64,000 nt of DNA from Antitrichia curtipendula (taxonomy: Eukaryota > Streptophyta > Bryopsida > Hypnales > Leucodontaceae): positions 13,660,981 to 13,724,980 of the forward strand of contig OX579640.1 of NCBI GenBank assembly GCA_951230915.1, written 5' to 3'. Positions 23,753 through 36,239 of the stretch are shown piece by piece. The notes under the pieces are model-generated. The model made no database searches. It worked only from the letters and a program-made list of their open reading frames with translations, and had not been told where the DNA came from. Each line of letters starts with the position of its first letter. The first letter of the stretch is position 1. The position numbers and the translations under genes are program-made.

Positions 23753-23959
23753 TAATCCTTAAACGTTGAGACAGACATTTGGTGTTCAATGAATGACAAA
23801 AGTACAACTATTCATCCTCAAAAATTTGTTTGATAATGGGAGATTTTCTATAGTACTTTGACTTCCGATGAGTGCTTTTGAATTTTTTTAGACCAATGAT
23901 TTCCATGGTATCAATATGAATGGTTTCCACAGTACCAGTTTGTTGTTTAAGGGTTAAAA
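23753..23959. mobile_element. Putative short element with TTAATCCTTAAACG ends
   Basis: Bounded by TTAATCCTTAAACG and GTTTAAGGGTTAA, an inverted pair resembling the TTAACCCCTAAA termini seen elsewhere in this window. About 207 bp, non-coding. Confidence 0.35.
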
Positions 23960-24598
23960 TTTAACCCTAGAACGACGTGGGGGGTGACTCCCTTAGAAAT
24001 CATGCATTGTGTAACCGTGAGAGTCATCAAAATAAAAAAATCCAAAAGTACTCAATGGAAGTCAAGCTATTGTAGATGCTCTCCACTTTCCACACAAAAA
24101 AATTCAAGAATTAATATTTGTAGTTTTGTCCTACACTGGAGAATTCCTTGTCATTCATTGGACACTTATTGTCCGTGGCATCCTTCTTGGGTTAAAGGAC
24201 AAACCGGTGACCTTGGAAATCATCCCTTTCCATTACCACGTAAATCATTGGCTTGAGAAATAGCAAAAGCTCTCATTGAAAGCCAAATTATTGTAGGAGA
24301 CCTCCCCTTTTCACAACAAAATTTTGAGGATGAATAGTTGCATTTCTATCCTACTACATTTAATAGTAAGGGCTTTTAAGGGGACCCATACTAATTAATC
24401 AACATTACACACTATATAAATATCTACCTCTGTTGTACATCAATAGTTATTGAAGTGTCCAGGGGTTGTATATCATGTTTCAAACATGTATAGTTTTCCA
24501 CAATAAGCCACTTAAATTTTTTTGGTCCCCTTAATATCCCTATTCAGGGTTGAGTCTATAGTAGTGCAACCGGAGCCTCTTGTGGAGGTCCAACCAAA
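23960..24598. repeat. Interspersed repeat R3 and intergenic DNA
   Basis: About 23985-24340 shows loose similarity to about 39110-39430. Shared strings are TCAAAATAAAAAAATCCAAAAG against AGAATCAAAAAGTCCAAGAG, CACTCATTGGAGG-like sequence, and CATCCTTCTTG. The remainder is AT-rich without a gene. Confidence 0.4.
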
Positions 24599-24790
24599 GG
24601 TGAATGTAAAAATAAAATAAAATATTTTTGTGCCGTATTCATTTTATTGTTAACACCTCTCCTATCTAATTTGGGACCTCTAATTGCAAATATGAACTCT
24701 AAATTTGCAAAAAAAATACTTGCATAAAAAATAAAAGGTTCCTGTGTTTTGTCTCATTGCACTGGTATAGACTCGACCCCTATTGCTTGT
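24599..24790 (+). repeat. Direct repeat R4, left of the glycosyltransferase
   Basis: Resembles 28745-28935 in the same orientation, with collinear TAATTTGGGACCTCTAATTGCA against TAATTTGGGGCCTCTGATTGCA and AAAAAATAAAAGGTTCCTGTGTTTTGT against AAATAAAAAATTTCCAGTGTTTTCT. The two copies bracket the glycosyltransferase gene about 4.1 kb apart. Confidence 0.6.
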
Positions 24791-25156
24791 AGAAGGATCC
24801 ATCGGAAGCCAAACGCCCTTGTCGGGTTAAAGTCTCGAGTCAGTCCTGACGAGTGCTGACGATTCTACGACAAAAGTTGCGACTTGTAAAACGTGTGGTT
24901 TGAGCTTCTTGTACGTAAAAAGATCTCACATGTTGTACGTGCATTTCTAGATTGAGTTCCGATTTTTAGTTGCGGTGGGTGTGCAGGTGCATCTCCAGGT
25001 GTTGCAACGGACAGCTGTTCTTTGTATTTTCTGTTTTGAGGGTTATCTGTTTGAGCGTTGTATGATAGTCTTAAGTGGGGAGCTGGTTCTTTCTATTTTC
25101 TGACGAGCAGAATTGGGGAAGCTGTTTAGTGATAAGTGGAGATTGAGCTTTACGCC
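24791..25156 (+). promoter_or_regulatory. Upstream region and 5' UTR of the glycosyltransferase
   Basis: This is the region where the promoter and leader must lie. No TATA box or defined cis-element could be placed with confidence. An open frame reaches back to 25136 from the chosen start but begins with GTG. Confidence 0.35.
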
Positions 25157-28100
25157 ATGTCAGTAGCAGAGATCGAAGAAGCGAGAATGCGAGGTGGACA
25201 TGTGGTGTTGTTCCCCTTTCCTGCATCCGGGCATATTGCCCCTGTTATTCCGTTCGCAAGGAGCTTAGCTAGCTATGGTGTGGCCATCACCTTTCTGTAT
25301 CCGACAAACGAGTTCTCCAGAGTGAAGCCACTTGTAGAAGATGAGAGCTTCGACGCCCGCGAGAATGTCAAGCTCGTATCGTTCGATGTGCCGCTTGAAG
25401 GCGTCTTGAATGCTTCCATGTTTGATGATCTGAAACGTTTCATGTACGCGAATGTGGAGAAATTCGAGGGGATTGTGGGTCGCCTCATGGGCGAATCGAG
25501 GACGATTCAGTATCCGATGCAGTGTGGGAGTGGCCCTCCGATCTGCATCGTCTCCGACATGTTCTTAGGATTCACCCAGGTCTGAAATCGATGCTGCAGC
25601 TTTCCTTTTCTCTTTTTTTTTTTCCGAAACACAAGCGAACTTTTTTAGTACATTGAAAATGGCTGTTTATGGATTTGTGATCATTTCTGGGATTGACTTT
25701 CACTTTCTGGGGACTTTCTTCAGTCCATTTTTTGAATCACCAACCACAAGATGCACTTTATCTCAATGATTCTGGTGGTATGTAATTTCACTCCATCTGA
25801 GAAATATTTCCCACAGTATGCTCAGCCAACTTGGTCATTCTAAAACTATGAACCCTTGATCGTTTAGGAGTTCAACTAAAGATTCAGCGTCTACTGCAGA
25901 AAATTACTCAGAGAAATCGGTTCTCAACGTCTAACCTAATGTCGGTGACCTATAAGACTGACGGGGGCTGAAGAAATACTACGATAGAATACTGAGGTGT
26001 GGTTTGTGAAGCCCCAAATGTAGGAATAGCTCACGAAAGGAGTCTTCATTTAGCAGTTAGAGTGAAAGGAAGGTCACATTTTACTGTTGATGCAAGAAAA
26101 TCACTTGGTCAAGCAGGGTCCTCTGATTAACAATGTTTTATCTGCTGATGCAAGAAACCCACTTGGTTTAGCAGGTCAGCTTTTTTGATAAACAGTTGAA
26201 GAGAAAAATGTTTCACCAGCTCCAGCTCCCTGAGAAGGCAGCATCAAGGAGACCTGAGATAAATCCACTGAAGACAGTTTGCTAAGCAATGTGTGAAAAC
26301 CATTAATATTAGGTTTAAGATTTGGTGTTAGTTGAATTGATGGGAGAAGTGATGTTGATTGTGGGCAATGTTGGACACTATGCAATCAGGGCATTGCGGA
26401 GAAGTTCAACATGCAGAGGTACTGTTTGTTTGCTTCCCCGGTTCACTTTCTGTCGCTAGTTTTCCACCTTCCGAAGTTCACTGCCGAGGGTGTAATCCCC
26501 GTCTCAAGGGACTCTAGCCCTGTGAAAATCCCCAACTTTCCTCCGATTACTCCTCAAGACTTGCCGCCTTCGCAGCAATCGGACAGCGGCCACCCTGATG
26601 CGTACCTTTTCCTCCTGAACGAAGCAAATCAACTCTACAGAGCAGCCGGTGTGCTCGTCAACAGCGTGGAAGAATTGGAGCATGCAACCATTAGTGGTCT
26701 CCAACACCACGCCAAAGAGATGTCACCGGGTCATAAGGTACATCCTTTGATCGAGTATTTGGTTTGCTCATAAACAAAATGTTCTAATATCCACAGGTTT
26801 CCACAATTCCTCCCTCAGACCTTGTGCAACACTTTTCTAGGATCATTGCAAAGGATTTTAACCTGTAAAAGACTAGCAGTGTTTGAGAATAGCTCTTGTT
26901 TTCTTGACTAGCTCTTGTAACAAGCATAAATTTTTCATTTGTGTGGAATAGTTTTGATGATTGCCATTGTTGAAATGAAAGAAGAGTTGCGTAACTTTCC
27001 TTTGAGACGGGGATTAACGAAATTGCACAATTTTTGAAACAATGTCACTGAAAGAAGTTTGGGTTAGGACTTTGAAATCAAAATGTTGAAATCGGAATGC
27101 TCAAAAGTGCTCCAAAAACTTTTTCTTTTTTTCTCCCACGAGTACATATGTTTGTAACATTGATTTGTAGGTTTTTTTCAAATCATTTTGAGGTGTGAAA
27201 AAAAAGTAGGAATCTCATCTAGTAACTGAACATGAACATTCAACTTCAATCTTGCATTAAAAAAAGTTAAGAGACAATTGATCTGCTCGGCTTGCTTTCA
27301 ACTGTCGGTTTTCTGGAATATCTATCGCGCGTGTGTGTGTGTGTCTTTGCTAATGACCACAATCTCATGTCAGAAATACGACTTCCTACTGAGTTTGAGA
27401 TTACTTATCACTGCGGAACAGGAGCTCACATCCCAACACCTCCTAGTTTAGATTCAACCCTGGAGAATTTTGTACCTCCCTTGATTGAATCATCTGTTTG
27501 CTCTTAATATGCTAAGGTAGCTGACCTCTTTCTGACCATTTAAGCAATTTACCATATTTGAGGAGGGTTCCATGAATTGTTCTGTTTTTTCCCTCAAAAA
27601 CGAATTGATTATGAATTTATTTTTGTAAAGATTTCAGTTCAACCAATTCTTGTTATATGGGTCACCACATTTCCAACCATAGGCCGATTACAAAATCAAC
27701 CATGCTTCAATGTAGGTGATAACTGTGGCTTCCAGTGTACATCGTGTGATGTGATCATTGTATGCTTGCTTTCAACGCACACCTCCCCGACATTTGGTGG
27801 CAGTGGGGAAAGAGGTTGGCTACCTTTAAGTATCATCCAGAGATCATGTGTGTCATGTCTAGCACATGGTCCTGATCAAGATTTTCCATTGTGTGTGTTG
27901 TGCGCAGCTGCCGAAGATCTTGACAGTGGGTCCATTACTCGAAGGACTAGGGGACGAAAAGACCTCTCTCCTCCAGAAGCTGCAAGCCAAGCCCTTCGAA
28001 GCGAAATGCTTCGACTGGCTAAACCAGCAACCCGACTCCTCCGTCTTGTACATCTGCTTCGGAACCGTGGCCATGGTTTCCACTTCGCAAATCCGTGAGA

Positions 28101-28651
28101 TGGCCATCGCCCTGGAGAACAGCCAGCAGCGTTTCTTCTGGGTCCTTCGGATCCCCGACAACGCCCCAGTCCCCGACTTCTTGTTTCCCGAAGGCTTCCT
28201 GGAGCGGACGAAGAGCAAGGGCCTGGTGTACTTCGACTGGGCGCCGCAGCTGCAAATCCTGGCGCACGGAGCCGTCGGGGGCTTCGTGAGCCACTGCGGA
28301 TGGAACTCCGCCGTGGAGAGCATTTCAGTCGGGGTTCCGATCATTGCGTGGCCTTACCAAGCGGAGCAGATGATGAACGCGATTCTGCTGGACCAGATTC
28401 TGGGAGTCGCCATCCGAATCAACGCGGCCGCGGGGTGGTATGGGGATATGGTCTCCAGCGACACGTTCGAGCGAGCCATTCGGACCTTGATGGTGGAACC
28501 GGCGGGGGAGACCATTCGGAGCAAAGTGAGGGAGGTGAGTGACACGATTGAGAAGGCGCTCAGGCCGGGAGGCTCGTCACGGACCAACCTGGAAACGTTC
28601 GTCAACGATGTGCGCAGAGTCTTGCACTCGAAGAAGGGCGAGGAGGAGTAG
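25157..28651 (+). CDS. Family 1 UDP-glycosyltransferase, three exons
   Basis: Transfers a sugar from a UDP-sugar to a small acceptor such as a phenolic or hormone, normally in the cytosol. Exons 25157-25579, 26390-26737 and 27908-28651; both introns are phase 0 with GT-AG borders, giving 504 residues. The N-terminal domain has GGHVVLFPFPASGHIAP with the catalytic His at 26; the partner Asp is probably 134 in IVSDMFLGF. The C-terminal domain has the 44-residue PSPG box at 368-411, from WAPQLQILAHG through HCGWNSAVES to the final Gln, which usually influences sugar preference. The CDS start is the first ATG in frame; Met at residue 11 is an alternative. Exons are GC-rich and introns AT-rich; intron 2 carries a short GT microsatellite. 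The acceptor cannot be inferred. Two direct repeats flank the locus. Confidence 0.9.
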
Positions 28652-28744
28652 AGACGGCAGGTTTGGTATAGTTTGGTAGAGTCGAAGAGTAAAACCCTAA
28701 ACCCCAAGCCCTTGCTCTTGTAGAGTTGGGACGGCCATGACCCC
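28652..28744 (+). other. 3' flank of the glycosyltransferase
   Basis: Probable 3' UTR. It contains the telo-box-like string AACCCTAAACCCC at about 28694. No definite polyadenylation signal was chosen. Confidence 0.35.
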
Positions 28745-28935
28745 CCTGTTGAAGGGTAAATGTAAAAAAATTGCCCCCTAAATTTTGCCGCTTAAATTTT
28801 GTATTTCCTTTATGTCTCCTAGCTAATTTGGGGCCTCTGATTGCAGCATATGAATTCAAAGTTTCAAAATTTTATCATATGTAGCAAATAAAAAATTTCC
28901 AGTGTTTTCTGCAGGGCTAAAATATAGGGGTCAAT
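28745..28935 (+). repeat. Direct repeat R4, right of the glycosyltransferase
   Basis: Second copy of the repeat at 24599-24790, same orientation. It begins within about 100 bp of the stop codon and may contribute to the transcript's 3' end. Confidence 0.6.
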
Positions 28936-29954
28936 CCTCCTTGGCCAAGTTTTTGGACTATGTTCGGGAAGAATTGGTGGCTACTTCAAAGTTAGCCAGT
29001 GAAATTGGGAAAAAAAACAAAAAAACAATTGCATTATGAAAACGGCGACAGAAAAATACAATGGAAAAATCTATAAAATTTCTATTGTGAGTGAAAAATA
29101 GAGAAAATAATTGGACTCAGTACTCGAAAGATTGGTTCAATTTGGGAATTGGAGTAAATTATTTGGTAAAACTAAAGAAAACCTTTCTGAATGTTGATAG
29201 AGGATTTAGAAGCTTGGCCCTTATAAAAAAAATTGGACACTTTAACCTTGTAACCACGTAGCGGCTTAAAAGTTTTGATGGATGGATGACAAGACAATCC
29301 TTGTATTCCAAAAGACATGCAAATGTTTGTACTTGGGATTGTGTGTAAAAAGGGAACGTAGTTTGACCTCCAATGAATATTCTTGAATTTATTTATTTAT
29401 TTTATCATGTAGCAATGTTCGTGTGTTAAAATCTAGACAATGGATAGGGAGGTTCCAAAGGCTTTTTTGACCACATAACTTCTCATTCATCCAAACCAAT
29501 ACTTGCCTTCTTTTTTTAAACACTTTTAGTATGATGAAATTGATGAAATTAAGATAAATAATATAAATGTATAAAAATATAAGCAAAAACGTATAAGAAT
29601 TCAAGAAAAGATTCAAGTGTTAAGGGGTTAAGCAAATGATTCATACTGTATCCAAAAGGTTGATTTTCAAAAGTATCTAGTCTAGCGCTCCAAGGTAAAA
29701 AGACCAAGATGTTTATATTTGACCTCGTATTTTTTGAAGCAGTTTTGAGAAGCTTAGATAGGGACTCATATTTGTTCCAGAGGTTACAATAACTAACTTA
29801 TGTAATGTTCTTCACCCAATCTAATGAGATAGAATCCGTCCACATTCAAATCATATTTTCTACAATGTGATAAATCAAAATGGTCAAATTTTAAATTTCC
29901 TTGGTTTCAAAGGGTTAACTACAAATTGTAGAACACGAATTGAAAGGGGGCTAT
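28936..29954. other. AT-rich intergenic DNA
   Basis: No gene is supported. The terminal-like motif TTAAGGGGTTAA occurs near 29620, but a matching partner end was not identified. Confidence 0.3.
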
Positions 29955-30150
29955 TAAGGTAGGAGGTTCATATACTTATAAAGTCACCATTTACTAGTTG
30001 ATTTGCAATTTTGGGAAGTTTAATCACTTGATATCATTTTTTATCATTTTTTTTATAGAAAACAAATGGAATTAGCATTTAATCCAAGTGATTTCACCTT
30101 TAGTTTGTAGAATTAGTTATGAATTTTGAAGATGGAATCACATAGGGCAC
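29955..30150. mobile_element. MITE M1, partial copy
   Basis: Starts TTAAGGTAGGAGGTTCATA and shares TTTGGGAAGTTTAATC, AAATGGAATTAGCATTTAAT and GAATTAGTTATGAATTTTGAAG with the M1 variants at 47551 and 62301. The right terminal repeat is missing or too diverged to find. Confidence 0.55.
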
Positions 30151-30419
30151 TAAAAGTGTCTGCCCTTGATATGTTCATGCACTATTGACGTTGACATGTT
30201 TTATGTTAACAATAACAATCAAATGTAACATTAAGATGTTAGTTGTAACATCAAACATAACATTGAAAAATGTGTTGGACATCAATAAAAACACAAATTC
30301 GTATAGTGTAATTTAATAAATATTCTCAAGTTGATATCTAACTCATGAATCTTCAAATTTATAAAATTATTTAATTTTGCACCCCATTCTGAGCTATAAT
30401 GTTCCAACAAGGTCATTTG

Positions 30420-30600
30420 ATTCCACTGTAGTAGAAGGGGACTATAGTAATAACCACCTTGACAATATTTGGATTTGAACTCACGACCACGTGCAAAAAA
30501 AAGTTCGAAGTAGCTTGTTTTCATTACTCAATCAATTACATGGGGTGCTTCACTAGCTTCATTTTTTTCCTGAGCTAGATTTAGATTGAAAATTGTGGTT
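30420..30600 (-). mobile_element. Possible SINE-derived fragment
   Basis: On the minus strand GTGAGTTCAAATCC near 30475 resembles a Pol III B box, with TGTAATTGATTGAGTAATG upstream in A-box position. Spacing is somewhat long because of an A-rich insertion. No folded tRNA is present. A weak call. Confidence 0.3.
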
Positions 30601-31068
30601 GAATTCTGAAATACTAAACCTTAAGAAAGGCTGAGATCTTCACAATTTGACTTGTTTATTGCTCTTGGTATTCTTGTCTTCTAATCCCTGTGTCAAGAAG
30701 AACCACATGTCAATTTTTAAGCAATTATTTTAATATTTTTGATATACAAAATACTAGGGGTCATACAATTGATGAGAAGATTCTTAAAAGAATATCTAAA
30801 ATTGTGTATTCTGCTTCTAGTAATTTGTGAATTTCTAGTTTATAAATTATTATTCTATTTATTAACTATAAAATAATTAAAGCTACAAATACAATGCAAA
30901 AAAACTAAAACTAACTGAATAGAAAATAAAATAAAAATAATAGTAAAATAAAAGGATGGAAAAAAATTAATGACATAATATACAATTATTTTGTTAAACC
31001 ATCTATAATAAATGGGATGGGATTAATAAAATAAACAAATCTATTAACTTCAAATTCATGTGAATTGA
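30601..31068. other. AT-rich intergenic DNA
   Basis: No supported feature. Strongly A/T-rich. Confidence 0.3.
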
Positions 31069-32106
31069 TCATACCAGTTCTTGTAATTCTTCATTTATAA
31101 AATCCCAATCATTATCATTTTTGTTGTTGATATGATTTGAGCTTTCAATATCATTCGAGGGCTTGGAATTCATTGAAGTGTCAATGCTATCCAAAGTGGT
31201 GATTTCACTTGCGGTGTCAACATCATTTAAGACATTACCATCCACCATTGGGATGACCATGAGGGAGTTGCAATTCAAGTCATCACTATAGGTCACCGGA
31301 ATGACTATGGGAGAGTTATGATTTGAGTCATTACCATTTGTCACTGGGATGACTTTGACGGATTTACGATTCAAGTCATTACTATAGGTCACTGGGATGC
31401 CTATGATGGAGTTACGATTCAAGTCATTACTATAGGTCACCGGGATGCCTATGACGGAGTTACGACTAGAGGAGTTATGAATAATTGAGGCATATATGGC
31501 TTCATACTCATAAAGATACAATTGATAAGAGGTATTCCATTTCTCACAATTCAAGTTATGTGAGCTTTGCACTAGATTGGCTTCAGTGGAGTTGAATATT
31601 GTAGAAGTTGGTATGTCTTCACGGTTCCGAAAGACAAACCGTTCACGACGAGAATTTTCTTCACACACCTTTACAACATCATCAAATATTGTTGCAAAAT
31701 GTGAGATTTGATGTTAATAGCTACTTTCAACTATTACAATATACAGTCTAAAAAAAGATATATTCAATAGGAAAGAGTTTAATGTATAAATTGTAATATT
31801 TCATCAAAAAGAACAATTAACAAATGTAGGAAGTTTATTATAAAGCATATCCAAAGTCAATTGGTTAAGGCTTATAGTTACAATAACAAGTGGGAAACAT
31901 TCTTGGATTATGTAGTAAATCAACAAATCAAACAATCAATAATCTATGTTCTTAACAAATTAATTAAAAGATAATGTGAAAAAAAGTTTAATTCTTATGC
32001 AAAAGTAAGGCTAAGTAGAAATATCACAAGAAAAATAAAAGATTAGCAATTCCAAATTTTTGAAATAATTGGCCTAAACACATACCTTTGAAGTATATGA
32101 ATCCAT
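31069..32106 (-). CDS. Possible two-exon orphan gene with internal repeats
   Basis: The main open block (31668-31069) has no ATG at its left end. A 7-codon exon, 32106-32086 (MDSYTSK), followed by a GTATGT donor joins it in frame through an AAAG acceptor, giving 207 residues; this exon is a guess. The protein is Asn/Ser/Asp-rich and hydrophilic, with no signal peptide or membrane segment. It carries five tandem 16-residue repeats of the type NSVIGIPVTYSNDLNR, encoded by 48-bp direct repeats at about 31235-31470. The later copies are more diverged. The C terminus is acidic (NDWDFINEELQELV). I do not recognise a family. A repeat-expanded non-coding sequence is the main alternative, although 48-bp periodicity has kept the frame open. 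Confidence 0.35.
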
Positions 32107-34186
32107 ATTGAATTGATTGCTTATTTGATAAATTTAGATTGTAGAAATGCTTCTTGTATGAGCTGTGAATGTATTCTACAAGATAGTAATAGTGTCAAAG
32201 GTGAGAAGAAATTATTGGTCACCTTGTACTTCCCTTTCTAAACCCCTCTTAATTCTACTTCTATAAAAAAATAAAAAATAAAAATAAAAACTTCTCAAAA
32301 AGAAAACAAGCAATAGAAAAAATTTGATCAACATATAAAAAATAAATTAGTTATACTCTAGACAATAAAGTGACCTAAATCAAATTAGAATGAGTTAGCT
32401 AAAGTTAACCCAAGTTAATTGAAAAATAGAAGGACTTAACTATTTTCAAGACAAGTTGTAGATTAGTCAAGTTTCACTTAAAGTATGACATATATTTATT
32501 TGGATCTTGACACCCCCTTTAATTAGCCCAAATAAAATGTTGAACTCTTTTATTTTTACAATCTCCCCAATTATGCCACAAATTAGGTTATTGTGTAGAA
32601 GTTCTTTCTAGCAACACACTTTAGAATTTATCATGAATAAATCATCAACTAGTTGCATCTTAAGATTAAATGCACACCAATTCAATTAATATAGTACATT
32701 TTTGCACACCCAATTCTAATTTTATATAGATTTTAAAATAGCATTCTAATTTTATATATAAGACTCTCAAATTAACCCTACTTCAATTCTACTCTACTTT
32801 CTATATAGTTCATATTCTCAATCAACTCTTTAATGATGACATTCATCCATTTAAAGTATTCACCTTAGAATGCACTATTGTATTCATCTTTAAAGACTAA
32901 ATTTCATATTTAAAAATGGATCTTTTGCAATTTGAGCAAGTTCTAGTGATGTATTCCCTTTGTTTAATTATATTAGTCCTTTCTTTTTGTTTTCATTTGT
33001 CCTAAATTAATTTTTCCTTTACCAATGTGTTTTAGACTTATTTTGAGGATTGAAAATGTTTTGTTTTTGTTTTTGATGTTAGCTAATGAAATGAAGTATA
33101 AGAAGTATGGTTTATTAATCAATTTATAAATTATAAAAATTATAAAAAAATTTAATTTTAATAGCAATTTGAAGTTGACTAGGTGAAAGACCAAAAGACA
33201 TTGAATTTTTTTTATTGAATCTATTGAATTTTAATTCATTGTGGTGTAGATCTAAACATACATAGAGGTCAAGGTAGTTGCATACAAAGTCTTCCTTATC
33301 CATAAAGTCTATTTTTATTTGTAAGTGACACTTTATAGCTATTGCAAAAAAAAAATTTAATCTTTTCTTAATTGCAATTAATAGCCATGTCCACATTTTT
33401 CCACTTGGGATTGAGAAGATACATAGCACATTTACTATAGAACATTCATTTAATCATAACATGCATTAAATAGTTGTTGTCAAATCCTTAATGCTTTCAT
33501 TACTACAAAGAAAGACTAATACTATGAAATAGTGGGAGTATTATTTTTGAAATATGTATACTATGAGATTTGATAGAATTTTTTTTTGTAATAGTTGTTG
33601 AGATATCTGGAGCCATTGGTCGATGGGGTGTGCTTGGTATCACCAAAGAATCCTTAAGGAGGTGTGTAGGAAAAAATTTAGCAATGATTTAATCTATAGA
33701 GCGGAGATACCCATTTTGAAAAAAAATTGACCTAAATTAGAAAAAGTAAAAATAAAATTGTATCTAATAAATTATATTTAAATTTAATAATATATGAAGA
33801 AGAAAATTAGAAAAAGAATTCTACCTAAAATGAATAGAGGTTAACTTGACTAAAAATAACAGTTAAAAGCTACGATGTAAAGGAGTTTGGGAAGGACTAA
33901 AATATGGTCATATGATATTATAAGTGCAAGCTACTCATTGTCACCTAAAATTATGAAAAATAAATAAAACAAAATCCTTTAAATTTATGTGAAAATATAT
34001 TTGCCACGGATTACAATATAAGGGATTTTGCATGATCAAAGATAAAAGGCATTTTGCACACTACATCAAATGAGTTGAATGCAGATTATGGCAATAGAGT
34101 TGTGGTATGGACATAGGGCAATCAATTTTTCTATGAAAACTATGACGGTTGTTCTTGGTAACCATGATTTATGTGTCAAGCTTTAT
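32107..34186. other. AT-rich intergenic DNA
   Basis: No gene, RNA or bounded repeat was identified in about 2 kb. ORFs on the minus strand at 32973-33429 have no motifs and very biased composition. Confidence 0.35.
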
Positions 34187-34803
34187 TTAATCCCTAAATA
34201 CGCAAGGCCTTTTTTGAGCTTCTTGGAATTTGCTCTAAATTGAACAAAATGCTAACATTTTAATTGATCCATTTGATTTGAATTGTAACCGTACAAATTC
34301 AAACTAGACATTTTAGAGATCACATGGAAAATGAAAACACAACAATATTACTTCTTGATTGAAAGATTATAATGTTTAATTACCAGGGTGTTATAACCAT
34401 AAAAGTGATTTAAAGTCTTTCAATCCTAAAAAATTGGTCACCAAAAACATATGAGGTTAAAGGGCATAACATGTATAATCCCAATCAATTTATGGCTTTT
34501 CAAAATCTACTCTATAGTTTTTTTGAATGAATTTCTAATGTGATTTTTTCTCTAGGATCTAATGTATTTGAGGCTCATTTCCAAGAATCTTCAACACTAA
34601 AAAAACAAGATTTGCAATGGCCCCCCTTTCAAAAAATCTTGAGTAGAAAAATCATAATCTATCATTTTCAAAATTATATTTTTGAAGCTAAAATTAGACT
34701 TCAAAAATAAAAATTGCTAGAAATTAGGAACATGGTCTGATTTTATTTAACTTCAAAGTATTGTTGACACCAGAATTTGGTGTCTTTGACATTTAGGGAT
34801 TCA
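34187..34803 (+). mobile_element. TIR element with TTAATCCCTAAAT ends, copy A
   Basis: Begins TTAATCCCTAAAT and ends ATTTAGGGATT. The whole segment matches the reverse complement of 45530-46173; shared strings include TTGAATTGTAACCGTAC, CCCAATCAATTTATG and ATTTGAGGCTCATTTCCAAG. Non-coding. Confidence 0.65.
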
Positions 34804-36239
34804 TATCAATTCAATAAATGATACAAAAGTTATTGTTTTTTTCGATGTCAATTTCAAATGAAGTAGCTAAAAATATTTGGTAATTAATTCATGTTTTTAA
34901 ATTTGATTATATGTATCAATATTCATTGTCATGTGCTATGGCCTTGGATGCAACATCACATCAGATAGATGTAGTTTGCTAAGCTACTCTAGTTGATGTA
35001 GTTTTATTTGTTTAGAGAGCCTTAGACTATTTGGAACTTCACCTAGGCTGGCACTTGGTTTTAGGATCAACTAGGGTTTGAGGTATTAAATGCAAGGGTC
35101 TGGCATTCTTTTTCAAGTTGAGAGTCCTATAGATGTTTTGAGAGAAGAAAAATTGCCGCTAGCGTTTGCTTGACTTTTGCATTTGCTACTAAGTAAAGCT
35201 CCATAATTTTTTCTTGCATTTATATTCTTGGATTTTTTGTTTGTGAAGAGTAAGATAAAGCTTTTTTCCATCCCAACTAGAGAAGATGAAATTTTGACAC
35301 GTGGTGCAGACATTTATTCCTTTCTAAAAGTAGAAATATTTGATCGGATGCCCAAACCAAATGTTTGTTGCTTGGAAAATTTGGCCAATAGGATAGTTTG
35401 AAAAGCTTGTGCTATGCTCCTCATCTATTTTTTAAATTTGGCATGTAGGTAACTTCCATGAAATATTATGCAATTTAAAAACTATGTTTAGTGCAAAAAT
35501 GTCACTCTTAAGAAGAGTCAAACTTTGCGATTCCATCATTCAATTTTTTTTAATTTTTAATTCTAGTCTTATACCAATAATCTTGCAATCTGTGTAGCCA
35601 AAAAATTTGAATTTTTTCCATATATTCCAAATGCTTGACTCTATTATTTTACCATGTAGATTCAAAAAAATTCTCTATGCACAAGAAATCATCAAAAAAT
35701 GGCTTGTACATTGTGAGTTTATAAAACCTCTTTATATTGCAAGGTGATATAGAGTAAGGTAGGTCCATTATTTGCTTACAAAATTTTGCATTTGTATACA
35801 TATCAAGATGCAATATTCAATATTGTAGATAACAAGATGTAATATTCAATGGTGTAGAGGTTCATCTATGAATAGAGCAAAAATATGAGTCTAAAAAAGC
35901 TTAAAATTTGTTAATCTTGTCTATTGGGGATTAAAAAAATTCTCACTTCACATTATAATCTTGCAATCTATGCACTCAAATGGTTTAAAAGACATGGTAT
36001 TATTTTGAAACTTGATCAATGCACCAAAAATGGCAGTTTTTGACAATTTCAATCTTGAAAAACACAACGAACATTTAGAGGTTGAAGGATGGTCCTATTA
36101 TTACTTTTCTAAACAATAAACTTAGTCACTTTGTAAGTTCCTATTTGACAACCATATATGAATGGAAATTTTATTTTATTTTTCATAGATGAAATCACAT
36201 ATCTTCTATAAGTTATCTTCTATTTTCAGATTTGTTGTG
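34804..36239. other. AT-rich DNA with weak repeat traces
   Basis: No gene. Around 35570-36090 there are strings such as CAATCTTGCAATCT and ACATTTAGAGGTTGAA that recall the TTAACCCCTAAA elements, suggesting a decayed copy. Confidence 0.3.

Noticed and set aside
23084..23755. Open frame of 223 codons on the plus strand
   Set aside because: No ATG at its start, no recognisable domain, and composition suggests a non-coding or decayed sequence. Neither strand gives a known protein.
25136..25156. Upstream extension of the glycosyltransferase by seven codons
   Set aside because: The extension starts with GTG, which is not a plausible nuclear plant start; the ATG at 25157 was used.
27577..28098. 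Long plus-strand ORF overlapping glycosyltransferase exon 3
   Set aside because: It runs from intron 2 into the exon in another frame and is a by-product of high-GC coding sequence.
27859..28707. Minus-strand ORFs opposite glycosyltransferase exon 3
   Set aside because: Antisense shadows of the coding exon with no domains.
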